Shown in pieces: positions 1-10,115 of a stretch of DNA of 27,387 nucleotides. The notes under the pieces were generated by a model that worked only from the letters and a program-made list of their open reading frames with translations, did not search any database and was not told the DNA's origin. The position numbers and the translations under genes are program-made. How positions within the stretch are numbered: position 1 is the stretch's first letter; each line of letters begins with the position of its first letter. This DNA is from Chara braunii (Eukaryota > Streptophyta > Charophyceae > Charales > Characeae), in contig BFEA01000120.1 in assembly GCA_003427395.1 (NCBI GenBank), positions 1,851,922-1,879,308 on the forward strand, given 5' to 3'.

Positions 1-572
1 CAGCATCAGTCCATGCTCTGATCTTGACCAGGACGGAGGAACCTGTCACATATGAATTCGGATCTTCCATGCCCGCTGTTCGCTCTCCTCCTTAAACCGC
101 CAGTACACGGCCCAAGCCTTGTGGAGAAATCGTTCATCACCTACGAAAGTTTCAGAGCCTCGGGGCTACCGGACCACAATGGCTGGCGGTGCCAGCCAAA
201 AAAAGAAGAAAGTGCACCACTGGCGGTCCGGAAAAACTTGGCACGCAGTGGAAGGCCGCTAGGCCCGGGTGTACTGGTGGTGTAAGAGCATACACAGTAC
301 GTACGATGGTCTTCACCTGCACTGTACAGGAAGTTATCAGGAACCATTTTTCTTTTCATTTTTAGCACCCGTAGGTCCAGTACCCTCAAACTTGCAGCCA
401 GATGCGCAGACTCCCCGCAGAGGTATGTACAGGCCTGCAGAAGGCCGTCCCATACCGGAAGGGTCCCGTTACTCGTGGTGAAGCCACCGGTACGTCCTAA
501 AGTCGTGTCCGTATACAAGCTTCAATTTTAGGAAATGTACGGGCCACTACAGGAGCACCCAAATTCATCCGA

Positions 573-690
573 CTACCGTCTTCACCCGAATAGAACGCCC
601 GGTCATTATCGCTGTATTTTGTGCGACTTTCAGTCCACATACGGGAATAATTACCGGGCAACGGGCGTTCTATTCGGGTGAAGACGGTAG
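573..690. repeat. Perfect 29-bp inverted repeat (foldback / MITE-like)
   Basis: The 29 bases at 573-601 (starting CTACCGTCTTCACCCG) are the exact reverse complement of 662-690, with a 60-base spacer. Inside the spacer the complementarity partly resumes (CCCGGTCATTAT against ATAATTACCGGG) after a short offset. A GA dinucleotide flanks both outer ends (571-572 and 691-692). The shape fits a very short MITE or foldback element, and a hairpin RNA precursor is the alternative. No superfamily can be assigned. Confidence 0.75.
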
Positions 691-819
691 GAACGTTTCT
701 ACTCTATTTTTTTCCGTGGCCGATAGCTTGGTCCAGTACTGGTGGCTTAATGCGCCGCCCCTGAACTTGTGGTATCCACCTGATTCCATCAGGATTCGAA
801 CTCATGATGTGTTCACTGA

Positions 820-908
820 CAGTTACATGTGTGTACCTTTCAGCTCCACGGGATTGGTACCGTCAGTTACATGTGTGTAGTACCTTTCAGCCACATGGGC
901 TCAGTACC
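820..908 (+). repeat. 44-bp tandem duplication
   Basis: Two adjacent imperfect copies, 820-863 and 864-908, share CAGTTACATGTGTGTA, a CCTTTCAGC segment and a terminal GGTACC/AGTACC. The second copy has three extra bases (GTA) before CCTTTCAGC. Both contain acceptor-like CTTTCAG strings inside the intron. Confidence 0.65.
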
Positions 909-1218
909 TTACAGGAACTCTTATTTGAAGTTATTTCCCATCAAATGTTTTTCTTCCAGCTCCCTTTTTTCGCTTTCTCTGGCGGAAATTGGTGCCAGGT
1001 ACTGGCACTCAATTGGTGGCAATTTGTCACTGCATGTGGAAAGAAGTTACTGGCCCTTTTCTTGTCATGTTTCCTCTCAGAATAGAACGTCATTACAATC
1101 GGAAGGGATCATAGCTTAGGATAAAAGTTTTCAGAAGACTGTTGATACCCACCCATCGACAGTGTTCTGTCGACCCTCAAAGGCTGACCCAATGTTTTGT
1201 GTGGACCGTTGGTTTCAG

Positions 1219-1753
1219 ATGGACCTGCTCTCCCGGAAGAGAGTGAATGTGAGGAATCTGAGGAACCGTTGCTTACCGGGAAGGAAGTTGATGATGCGGG
1301 TTATCAAGGAATGAGAATGTGCAATCTTACTTCCCAATCGAGGTCGCCATCTTCATCATCACCGACCAGCAGATGTGAGGAGACGTCAAAAAGATCTCTT
1401 GGGGGGAAGACAGCATCTCGGCTTTCTGATAGCGGGCAAAGTCTGCTACCCAATGGGATGCCGATCTATGATCACGTCAATTGTATTGGAGGTGAGAATG
1501 GAGTAGCAAGAGGGTCCGTTGCTCGGAACAGCAATTCAGAGCTTGCGAGTGACAGAGCTGGAAATAATCCGTGCACGGGGGAGGCGAACGGGATTGTTGC
1601 CGATAGGAATGTGTCCAGGTGCTTGGAACTCTCCGAGATGGAGACTGAAGAGAAGCGATGTGAGAGAACTCAGGATGACAAGACGGAGGCCGAGGAGGAG
1701 TCAATTGGGCGGTTCCTGTATCTGGAGGGCATAGAATATCTCATGTGGAATAC
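1219..1753 (+). CDS. GBA2: GBA2-like glucosylceramidase, internal exon (partial gene)
   Basis: This exon encodes part of a non-lysosomal glucosylceramidase (GH116), which hydrolyses glucosylceramide or other beta-glucosides on the cytosolic face of membranes. The 535-nt exon starts after TTTCAG (1213-1218), so its first codon is completed by one base from the previous exon, giving Asp-Gly-Pro. It ends at AC before GTGAGC (1754). The first 150 or so residues are acidic and serine-rich and poorly conserved. The last 15 (GRFLYLEGIEYLMWNT) are a family hallmark. The Glu of YLEG (1725-1727) probably corresponds to the catalytic nucleophile; this comes from family recollection and was not computed. 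Read without splicing, the frame stops immediately at TGA (1755-1757), which supports a donor here. Confidence 0.85.
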
Positions 1754-1920
1754 GTGAGCGCTGCAACCCCAAAACCTGAGATGAGGCATTCCCCCCCCTG
1801 CCCCCTCCCCCGTCGTTTCTTAGAATTCTTCCGTTTCTCTTTTGCCTCTTTTCACCTCTTCTTTTCTCCTTTTTTCTATTCTTTAACCGGCAGTACTTTG
1901 CACAGGCAAAGGTTTTCAGC

Positions 1921-2400
1921 ATCTTATACATCGTTGCACCCCCCGATGGTCGGCGGCCCTTGACTGGTCGGCTGCCGACCTGCCGACCAATCGGCTGGTT
2001 GGCATCTACCGGTTAGGGGTTGGCGGCACCCCGCAAAAAAAAATAAAAAAAATAAATTGGGGTTGAGAACCCCCAATACCCCCATACACCCCCCCAAACC
2101 GCCCCCAAACCGCCCCCAACACCCTCATTACCCCCCGGGCCCCCCCAACACCCCCTATACCACCCCTATACCCCCCTATACTCCAACCCCAACCCCCCCA
2201 TATCCCCCCCATCGCCAAGAGTTTCTCAGCGGATTTGGGCTGTACTCAGCAAGTGCACTACAGCCCCCAACTCAGACTTGAAAAAAAATCAGTGGACGTT
2301 TTTTTTTTTTTTTACCGGTCAGCAGACCACCGACCAGTCGGCCCAACTGGTCGGCTGCAATACGGTCGGCGGTCGGCAGGGATGCAACCCTGATCTTATA
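1921..2400. mobile_element. Non-autonomous hAT-like element with 8-bp target duplication
   Basis: The direct repeat ATCTTATA occurs at 1921-1928 and 2393-2400. Between them, the left end CATCGTTGCACCCC (from 1929) and the inverted right end CAGGGTTGCATCCC (to 2392) match at 11 of 14 positions. CA(G)GG-type termini and 8-bp duplications are characteristic of the hAT superfamily. The 464-bp interior has no transposase. It consists of GTCGGC/GCCGAC-rich subterminal clusters near both ends, an A-rich tract (2034-2057) and a C-rich tract (about 2070-2210). The call rests on termini only. Confidence 0.7.
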
Positions 2401-4310
2401 TACAAATGCAATGTTGCTACAGGGCGCAAATGGCTGCTGGCGCCAGGACAAAACAAAGAAAGCGTGCCTGCACCAGGGGAAATCAGGTCGCGAAAAATAG
2501 GCTCGGAGGTATTGATGGTTAAGTTTTTTTCTCATTTTTTCATTTTTCTTTCTTCCTTTGACTTTGTTTGTTTGTTTGTTTTTTCAATGTATGACCAATA
2601 GAGCATGGCTCCTTCCGATTTTTGTTGCCGTAGTCCGGTTCCTTTTCGACACATTCAGTTCATGGACTGTATTAGTCCCATGACTTCTCATCTGATGTTT
2701 GGGTTATCATTTTGTTTGTCCATCAGTCGTTCTTTCATGACTTCAATATTTGCCGAGTATGCCAAGAAGATAGTACGGTTAATGCCAAGAAGCGTGAGTG
2801 TGTTTATTTGTATTTGTGTTTTCTCTCCTGCTAGTGGTGGTGGACCAGATCCCTCTTCCCCAGAGTGGAAGGGGTGTTGCTTGACAAAGAAGGCTTAGAA
2901 GGGAGGAAAAGTATGGTTTCTCCTGTTGAAAGACTGCATATGTATGTTTGGCATTGCTTGTCCTTGCTGTTACCTTTCACCCTTGCTGTTAGCTGAACGG
3001 TGTGTGCCACTGTGACATGGTCAATAGGTTGGGCATCCAGATCTCGGACCTTGATTGACGCAGAAAAATAGAAGTCTAGAATCCTAGTGCAAGGAAAATG
3101 AGCGATAGCGAACTTCAGAAATCAAACAGCATCATACACATGAGACCAGATAGTCGTGACCTTGAACCAATAGCAGAATTGCATCACGATTTTCACCAAA
3201 TAAGAGCACAGCAAAAGCTCATAATTGACAATGCTGGAATAGTCTCATCATCATCAACGAAGAACCAATGCCGATATCCTATCTGGTGCTCGGCGCCCAG
3301 ACTTCAGATGGCAGATCCTATCTAGCATATCTACAATGCTGCTGATGACGTCAACAACTCCCCAAAGTACGAGCAGATCTCGGCCAATGCCGTTCGCCTC
3401 AAGCACCAGGTATGTCTCTCGTATCACTCACAACCTTGATCCCCAACTCACAGATGCCACTTGCACCCAAGAACCACCATGCGCCCCATCCAGCATACAG
3501 CAGCGCAGCTCGGCTATGGCTGCCTGCTCCTTCCAGCTCGCCCGTGAGCGCGTGAGCGCTGGCCAGCGTTAGCGCAGCAGCGTTTGCGCAGCATGCAGCC
3601 AGTGCCCGAATGTCCAATGCGTGGACAGGCCCTTCCCTATATCGAAGTGGCCTGCTGCTCCGTGCGGTGATGCTGTACTGGGCCCTGGCCCAGAAGCTTC
3701 TGGTAGGCCCCACAAGGCTGAGCCTCAGTCCAAAGGAAACAGGCCCAGACCTGTGGTGGTTACCAGCGCCCAACTGCCCTCAGCCTATGTTCGGTCCATG
3801 TTGTGTATCCGGCCCAAGGCCTGCCTCAGTTACATACAATGAAAGGCAGCCTGGGCCTGGGTGCTTCCAACCAACTGGCGCTGTGCAACTGCCTGAATTT
3901 CCCCAGTTGCGTAGTAGTCCAAAATAGGCCTCGGTCGGGCCTGCCTTCACTTAGGGCGGCCGACCTGGCTGATAACAGGGCCCAGTGGGTCTTATTGAGG
4001 CCTTGTGCCTCGCACTAGTAGGTTGTTCTTGTGTATTGCAGAAAACTGAGGATGTACAATAGAATACGACCAAGTACACACGGTAAACATTATACATGCC
4101 AATGATGCCAGGTGCACACACACCCCCACACAGACATAACATTTATGGTGCAGGTATGTGGGGTAGTGCACTCACATGTTTTCCTCCCTCCTAAACCACC
4201 TCCTCCTGCTGACCATGACACATCAAGTGATCGGTCCCCTGCTTGTTCACCTTCTTCACCACGCTCTGATATCCATCCTCCCCATTCTGTATGTGCTCTT
4301 CCTTTCTCTG
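2401..4310. other. Intron sequence, mostly unrecognised
   Basis: No complete gene is seen. There are T-rich runs near 2525-2585, a GGCC-rich stretch about 3620-3990 with many GGCCC/GGGCC strings, and one exon-like fragment (3326-3409) listed separately. Open frames here are short and lack supporting motifs. Confidence 0.5.
3326..3409 (+). pseudogene. Exon-like fragment of an unrecognised gene
   Basis: After a CTAG string, 28 codons are open with a balanced amino-acid composition (from HIYNAADDVNN to AVRLKHQ). They are followed directly by GTATGT, a good donor, at 3410. The frame is blocked upstream by the TAG at 3323-3325. It does not resemble GBA2 sequence expected at this point. It could be a captured gene fragment, a cryptic exon or chance. 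I do not recognise the protein. Confidence 0.25.
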
Positions 4311-4315
4311 TATTA

Positions 4316-4402
<87 letters not shown>
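4316..4402. repeat. (GT)n microsatellite
   Basis: An almost pure alternating GT/CA run of about 85 bases, interrupted by GTGCGTGCGTG near its centre. Apparent open frames across it (poly Cys-Val or His-Thr) are repeat artefacts. Confidence 0.95.
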
Positions 4403-4587
4403 TTATTTTCACTGGGAAAGTGTTCTCGTGTTAGGGTTCTATAGTGTTTTTGTGTTTTTTTTTTCCCAATGTTTGTACTATGGGCCGATATCGTTTGTTT
4501 CCAGACTTATCCCCTATGCTCCTTGTGGCGATGTGGTGAAAACATTGAATTTTTGGCCCTCGGTTAACCATCTCTCGCTCATCCTGA

Positions 4588-4640
4588 TGTTTGTGTGTGT
4601 GCATGTGTGTGCATGTGCATGTATGCATGTATGCATGTGA

Positions 4641-4696
<56 letters not shown>

Positions 4697-4748
4697 GTAC
4701 GTGGATGTCTGTGTGCGTGTGTGCGTGTGTATGTGGATGCGTGTGTGC
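4588..4748. repeat. Compound (GT)n / GTATGCAT microsatellite
   Basis: The run starts with imperfect GTGTGCATGTGCATGTATGCAT units, passes through a pure GT core (about 4642-4692), and degrades into GTGTGCGTGTGTACGTGGATG units. It is followed by a short GA-rich patch (4756-4775). Confidence 0.9.
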
Positions 4749-5290
4749 AAGTAATGGAGAGAAAGAGAGGGAGGAAGGGAGGATGGTAGAAATTGAAATA
4801 AGAATCATCACGGTATATAAGCCCTCCCCTTCCTCCGCTCCCGTCATCCAACCCCACCTGCTCGCTGCTTTCAGCCTGATACCTCTTCCACGTCTTTGTC
4901 CAGCCTTCCCTGCTACTCGCTGCAAGGGAACCCATTGGCAACCAATAACTCACAGGAATTGGACAGGTGGAGATCCCTCCTTACCGCTGTTCACCTCTGG
5001 TAGAAACTGGTGTTCTCCCCACTTCGCCGTGTGTTCCATCCTCGTCCTAATAGAACAAGGGTCATTAAAGCTTGTATGACCCGAGTTTATGGATTCAATG
5101 CCAAATTTACGACAAGTGCATGATCCACAAAAAGAGAAGAAAGCACAAAAAAGCAAGGACAGAAGAAGAAGAAGAAGAAGAAGAAGAATGGATTACTCTC
5201 AATGTCACCTCCCCCTCATCTTGCCACCAGGTCATCACCCTCATATCTCCCCCTCCTCTCTTATTGCTCATGAAGAGCCAAAGAACACAA
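4749..5290. other. Intron sequence with a GAA-repeat tract
   Basis: Contains a TATATAAG string (about 4814-4821) upstream of a pyrimidine-rich stretch, which is TATA-box-like, but no transcript can be argued from it. A (GAA)n/(AAG)n run of about 28 bases lies at 5161-5188. No gene was recognised on the + strand. Confidence 0.45.
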
Positions 5291-5870
5291 AGAATCATTG
5301 CCGGATGAATCTGCGTAGCTAATGCGCTTGAGAAAGAACTCCCTGTAGCCCGTCTGCTCCCAAACGACATCCTTGTACAATGGACAACACGACCGGGTAC
5401 TCTCCCTCTCTCCTCCTGCTGCAATGCCACAGCCCAGAATGAAGTCTCTGTCCTGCAGAGCCCTTGAAGGATCTTCTTGATGTTGCTCCAGTCCTGGGAG
5501 TGAGGATGGTACCCTTGAAGGATCTTCTTGATGTTGCGCCACTCCTGGGAGTGAGGATGGTAGTCCACAATTGCCAAAGCCAAATCTTCTAGGTTAGCTG
5601 AGGTCTTCCTCCTACTCTAAAGGCGTAATGTGGGCTCAGACACGCATTACCATAGCCAACCCCTCTTTTTCACTGTCGCTTGCTTAGGTCTTCTTCCATA
5701 GCCATGAAGGTTGTCTCCCTCACCTCGAAAACCTCCACGCGAATTCTTGCCTGCTTCTTTCCTTTCCACCCTTGGCAGTGCAGCAGCATCACACCAGCCA
5801 GAAAGCGATTGTTGGGAACGGCACACTCTAGCAGAACCAGCACAGCTTCAGCGGCCAAGCTTCTCCTCTG
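5290..5870 (-). pseudogene. Minus-strand gene-like fragment with a 17-residue repeat
   Basis: On the minus strand, from about 5595 down to 5460, an open segment reads NLEDLALAIVDYHPHSQ and contains two tandem copies of a 17-residue unit (YHPHSQEWRNIKKILQG). The DNA repeat is exactly 51 bp, so it preserves frame. After about 5455 the protein-like signal moves to another frame (DRDFILGCGIAAGG, then GYREFFLKRISYADSS) down to about 5290, which indicates a frameshift or splice. A CCTCAG acceptor-like string precedes the first segment on this strand. A second open stretch (5858-5670, including RIRVEVFEVRETTFMAMEED) may be an upstream exon. The family is not recognised. It is either a decayed or captured gene fragment, or a small gene inside the intron. 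The charged composition could suit an alpha-helical repeat protein, but that is a guess. Confidence 0.4.
5461..5562. repeat. 51-bp tandem duplication
   Basis: Copies at 5461-5511 and 5512-5562 begin CCCTTGAAGGATCTTCTTGA and differ at only a few bases. The period is a multiple of three, and the differences are compatible with a minus-strand coding frame. Confidence 0.9.
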
Positions 5871-5914
5871 CTGATAGCTCTACCGTCTTCCCCGGAATAT
5901 AATATATGGTCATC

Positions 5915-5918
5915 ATTG
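5915..5918. repeat. Left target-site duplication (ATTG)
   Basis: ATTG directly precedes the 5' LTR and recurs at 20092-20095 directly after the 3' LTR. Both LTRs therefore belong to one insertion event. Four bases are identical, and a fifth base does not match. Confidence 0.75.
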
Positions 5919-6996
5919 TGCAATGACTTGCTGATTTCTACTGCCGAAATTGACTGCAAGGCTGTATAGTACAGCGGTAGGATAGATTCGTAATTTTGTT
6001 TGGCTGAGGGCTAACCGAGAGACCTACCTGTAAGGAAATTCGTGAGGGACATATCTGCAAATCTGGGAAAATATCGGCCCAGTACTAACTCGAATTCCTA
6101 CAGCTACCCTAACTGCGTAGAGTAGGCCCGAGCTACCCCTAGGACAGACAGGCCCTAAGTGGCCTATGCTGATAGACGGTCCTATAGCCTATAGCCAGGT
6201 CCGGTAGAGGCCGAGAGGCCGAAACAGAAATGGTACTGGTCGGTCAGTCAGTCCGGTCTAGGTCTAGTGTAGTCTTTAGATAGGTTAGGCCCATCGGTTC
6301 AGGACTTTTGGCAGTTCATTTCTCACAAAGCAGGGTTGGAGAAGCCAAGCAAGTTGGTGGCGGTGACTGTCTGCAGGTGGCATCCTGAGACCTCGCCGTT
6401 GACAGCAACCATAGCCGGCCCAGTCTGAGTCTGCCATAGCTGGAGCATCCTCAGCGCATCTACCCCTGAGGGTATCTGCGTCTGGCCGGGCTACATCGAG
6501 GCTCTACACTGTGTACTCGTGGGTGGTGGCAGCCATAGCTGCCTGTTCCTTCGTCAGAGCTGTCCATCGGGACATAAGACTTCATCGCAGGACCTGTTCT
6601 TCATCAGGGTGGTTGGCGCTGGCCTCTGGGAGGCCATTCTGATGTGGTGCTACTAACTGGGTGTAGGATAGGGAGTGGGGTGTGAGTTCTGAGAGTGGCG
6701 AGATATTGGAACAAACTCTGTTAGGATAATTGTTTGAGTTGGCTCATCATCAGTGCAATTTCAATTGTTATCCTCGCAGGTTCTACTTGTGATTGGTTGT
6801 TGGGAGTTTGTCAGAGAGAGAGAAACATGTGTGTCTTCTCCCCATCTGTGCATAGCTGTATTCCGATGCCTACTCCGATCTGTGTGCAGTGTGGACTCTG
6901 TCTCCTCTCCCCCTTCTCGTATGCATGTATGGGCGTGTATGAGACTGTCTGTGTGTGAGTGGCGGTAAAAATCGTCAGACAACGAAGATCATAACA
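5919..6996 (+). repeat. 5' LTR (1078 bp)
   Basis: Starts TGCAATGACTTG and ends GATCATAACA, with TG...CA termini, and is repeated at 19013-20091. It contains a short local duplication (CCTATAGCCTATAGCC, about 6181-6196) and several CCATAGC words. No clear TATA box was identified. Confidence 0.95.
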
Positions 6997-6998
6997 GT

Positions 6999-7010
6999 TG
7001 GTATCGGAGC
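6999..7010 (+). promoter_or_regulatory. Primer-binding site (initiator tRNA-Met type)
   Basis: TGGTATCGGAGC begins two bases after the 5' LTR. It differs at one base from the TGGTATCAGAGC site that many plant LTR retrotransposons use to prime minus-strand synthesis from initiator tRNA-Met. Its position fixes the LTR end. Confidence 0.85.
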
Positions 7011-8538
7011 GGGATTGGAATTGGAACACTGAGGGTTGAGCGCACTAAGGCATCTTCTTCATCTGGCGATATACTGGCGAGAGCTTCATGGCGATTCATC
7101 TTCCCCAGTACCGAGTCAGCAGGGAAGAAGACTTTCTGCGGTGGATTCGAGTGTTCAGTGTTTGCACTGAGCAAGTGCACTGAGCCTGTCAGGGCGCTTA
7201 TCAGGAAGTGGCGAGTTCAGGGCTAATTCGCCATAGCCAACCCTGAGGGTACTGTTGCGAATTACCCCAGTGTGGCGAATTACCCCTGAGGACATCAGGG
7301 AACCCTGAGCGGCACCATCCCTAGGTAGCGCTGGTAGAGATTGACACAGTATATCAATCTCCAAGAGAAATAACCCCATCTGGGGCTATTTTTAACTTGA
7401 GCGGCTACTAAGCATTGTGGCGAGATATTTTGGTGTCGGCAGGCGCCACAGGACCAGGTACAGGGTATCTGGATTAAGGGAGTGCAGCGCTACAGGATCC
7501 TGAGGAGAATCAACAAGTTTGAAGCAGTTTTGTGCGTGGGATTATCAGGAGGAATATCTGGAAGATATTGGCGAGATAAGGGTCATCATCTGCCATAGCC
7601 AGATCTTCATCAACACCTACAAGATTCTCTGAAAGTGAGTCCGTTCCATGCACCTACCTGCATAGCGATCCAAATAGGATTAGACTAGTCAATTATAATG
7701 GTCTATCTATCTGTCAGTGACTGGATGTGAAAATCGCAGACTGCATGACAGCCATAGCCATCTCTCCCCTACCTCTCTCTGCTCATTTTTAACCCTTTGT
7801 TGACTCTTTCTGATCCAAAATTGTTCGGTGACTGCTGTACTGCATTGTGATTGATCTGGAATGTTCAAATTGGGAATTCTGCATTGGAAAAGTAGTGATA
7901 CTGTGAATTGCAGTTTTGCGCTGAGTCTATTTATAGCGTGTGCTAACTAGGGTCAATCACAACTTCAATTCTGTCCGTCAGAATTCCATTTTGTTAGTCC
8001 TCAGTGAATCGCAATCCAAAAATAGACACTACTGCAGAATCGTATGATTGGATTTGCAGTATTTCACTGGATACAGTGAATACTGTACTTCGCCATACCC
8101 CAGGGTATGGCCACCAGAGTCATCATGGTCTAAATTGGAGTCTGAGCTAGGTTTTAGGGTGTCTGTCTGAATCGCTTGTTATGGTTGATCTCTCTTGTCA
8201 GTACTAACCATCTTCTATCATTCTCATTGATGGCACTTGTTTTCTAGTGGACTCTGGAAATCTAGTGGGTCTCTAGAAGAGTAGTGGAGGGACTCTACTA
8301 ACTCCAGTGTGGTGCAGGGTCAGTAAAAGGAAATCGTGTGCATGATTTTGCTGGACGTACAGTCTGTCTGACACCTGACCCCAGAGACACCCTTCCAACC
8401 NAAACCNCTGATTGCCCATTCACCCNCCTATNCNAGNGTCTNAGTTTTGCAGCGATTCCAGNGTGTNTGNAGGAATCTGNATATCGCTGCATACTCNGGT
8501 TGCTGTATTTTATTTTTGGTTATTTTNTTTNAAGGGAA
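7011..8538 (+). other. Retrotransposon 5' leader (untranslated)
   Basis: About 1.5 kb between the primer site and the gag start has no coding signal. It contains repeated GCGAATTACCCC strings (about 7256-7288), several CCATAGCC words, two adjacent strong hairpins (8057-8110) and a cluster of ambiguous bases from 8401. Packaging and dimerisation signals are expected in this region. Confidence 0.7.
8057..8110 (+). promoter_or_regulatory. Two adjacent hairpins in the gag leader
   Basis: CAGTATTTCACTG (8057-8069) pairs with CAGTGAATACTG (8074-8085): twelve pairs with one bulged T, closing a GATA tetraloop. Eight bases later CCATACCC (8093-8100) faces its exact complement GGGTATGG (8103-8110). 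The pair of stems could serve RNA packaging or dimerisation, which is inferred only from position. Confidence 0.5.
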
Positions 8539-10115
8539 ATGTNTGACCAGGGGGCTCAGCAGCAGCCACAGGTGGAAGTGGTGATGAAGGTGGAAGGTCA
8601 ACAACCTTCAACCTCCACTCCTCCTTCTCCACCTCTGACTGCTACTCAACAGGAAAAGGAGGAGTTGCAAGAGCAGCTGCGGCGACAACAGGACCGGCTT
8701 GCAGAGTTGGAACGCCAGGAGGCAGCTGAGCTAGAGGCTGCAATAGATTATTCCAGAAGGGAATATCTGTTGCAGCAGCTAGACAAGGTGCTCTCAGATG
8801 ACCACTGTGCACAGGTGACTAAGCACCTGGCAGAGATGATCATTCTGGAGCACAAGATCACCAGTTCCCACTTCACGAACTGGGATGATCGTTTTTATCA
8901 TTTGGAGCGTCGGGTTGACCACATGGCCGCTCAGCAGTCTAAGATTCTGGATGCGATTCAGAACTCGACTGCTCAGCTGTCAACCGCCAAGCTGATTGCT
9001 TCTCAGCTCCCTCTGATAAAACCCAAACCTTCTCCTCCTTCAACCCCTCCTTCATCTCGCCCTGGGTCAGTGCATTCTTCCCAGACACCACCTCAGTCCC
9101 AAAGAGCCTCAGGCAAAGCCACCTATGCTGCTGTTACTGCAGGAGATCAAAGAGGTCCCAAGATCCCTGCACCCAACAAGTTCAGGGGTGATGACCCCAA
9201 GACCGATGTTGGGGATTGGGATGCAGGGACCAGAGCCTACTTGAGGGGCTTTGTTTGCCCAGAACAGACCAAGGTGGCAACCGTTCTGGGACTGTTGGAG
9301 GGGCCTGCACAAAAGTGGGCTACTTCAACCTCCAGCAGTCTGCAGCAAACTATGGAGGACTGGGCTTTGGGACTGGGAGTGGACAGGCTTCTGCAGGCCT
9401 TGGAAGACCGCTTTGCAGACAAGGAGCGGGCCCGCAAAGCTGCTGACAGGATTGCTCGCCTGGGACAGCAGCGCTACAGCGGCTCCCTGCAATCCTTGTT
9501 TGCAGAGTTCGAGCAGTTGACTTCCACACCAGGACTGGTGATGTCTGCAGATGACCTGCTGACGAACTTCTGCAGGGCAGCCCCTGAGAAGTTTTCAGTG
9601 GCATTGTACAGCGTTGGGCACAAGGATTGGAGGCGAAGCTTTATGTTCAGGCCCCATCCTCTGACAGGAGGAAAGGTGCCTTCCCTAAAGGTGGTAGAAA
9701 GGGAAAGGCGGCCTTCACTCATGTGGGATCTGCATCAGGTTCAGATTCCCAGGCTGATACACCTTCAGCTGGGACTGGATCCGTTGCTGATACAGATGTT
9801 GCAGCAACCCTGACTCTGGCTGTTTTGGGAGTTCTGAAGCAGCAGAAGAGGTTTTCCCCCACCACAGCCTCAGCAAGTGCAAAGGGGAAGGAAAAGGGAC
9901 GTTGGCCTTCCTCTTCCCAGCGCCCTGACCTGCCGGAAGACGTCCGTATGACAGCTGACCCTCTCAATCCCTCCACACTCCCCTGGCATGACCTCAAGAT
10001 CCAGGAGGGAGTCTGGAGAAGACGCAAGGAAAAAGGGGTCTGCCTGAGATGTGAGGGACAACACTTCTTGAAGGACTGCCCCTACATGCCAGGCCCCGGC
10101 CAGTCAAAAAACTGA
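8539..10115 (+). pseudogene. gag: gag (capsid and nucleocapsid), one internal frameshift
   Basis: Gag forms the virus-like particle that packages element RNA. The chosen start is the ATG at 8539, followed by a Gln-rich N terminus. The in-frame ATG at 8338 lies in an ambiguous region and is not favoured. A coiled-coil-like stretch (QQEKEELQEQLRRQQDRLAE) comes next, then a Pro/Ser-rich linker. A capsid domain follows from about 9160 (FRGDDPKTDVGDWDAG, LGLLEGPAQKWA, LEDRFADKERARKAADRI). Near 9625 the frame drops by one. The open frame that follows carries a basic region and a zinc knuckle at 10041-10079. Termination is TGA at 10113-10115. The first frame runs on to 9813, but that tail is out of register. 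The break could be a real one-base deletion or an assembly error. Confidence 0.85.
10041..10079 (+). other. Nucleocapsid zinc knuckle, CX2CX3HX4C
   Basis: The residues CLRCEGQHFLKDC bind zinc and nucleic acid in Gag. Spacing between the second Cys and the His is three residues instead of the usual four of CX2CX4HX4C. Confidence 0.75.

Larger units (their letters stand above)
1..1218 (+). other. Intron segment upstream of the first visible GBA2 exon
   Basis: No convincing coding exon was found here. The stretch ends in a TTTCAG acceptor just before the exon at 1219. It contains a perfect foldback at 573-690 and a 44-bp tandem duplication at 820-908, both listed separately. The exon expected upstream, carrying the family's conserved segment ending in Trp-Thr-Asp, is not visible here and probably lies before the window. 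Confidence 0.6.

Noticed and set aside
367-421. Possible exon between TTTTTAG and GTATGT
   Set aside because: Splice-like ends are present, but neither open frame resembles GBA2 and it does not end in the Trp-Thr segment needed before 1219.
141-518. Minus-strand frame of 125 codons near the window start
   Set aside because: No motif or splice support, and composition looks random.
4812-4870. TATATAAG as a promoter for an intronic transcript
   Set aside because: No start codon with a credible product or other core elements follows.
4112-5079. Long open frames on both strands rich in Cys-Val or His-Thr
   Set aside because: They are translations of the GT/CA microsatellites, and the flanks show no coding signal.
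9627-9813. Continuation of the first gag frame to 9813
   Set aside because: The nucleocapsid lies in another frame, so this tail is out-of-register reading after the frameshift.
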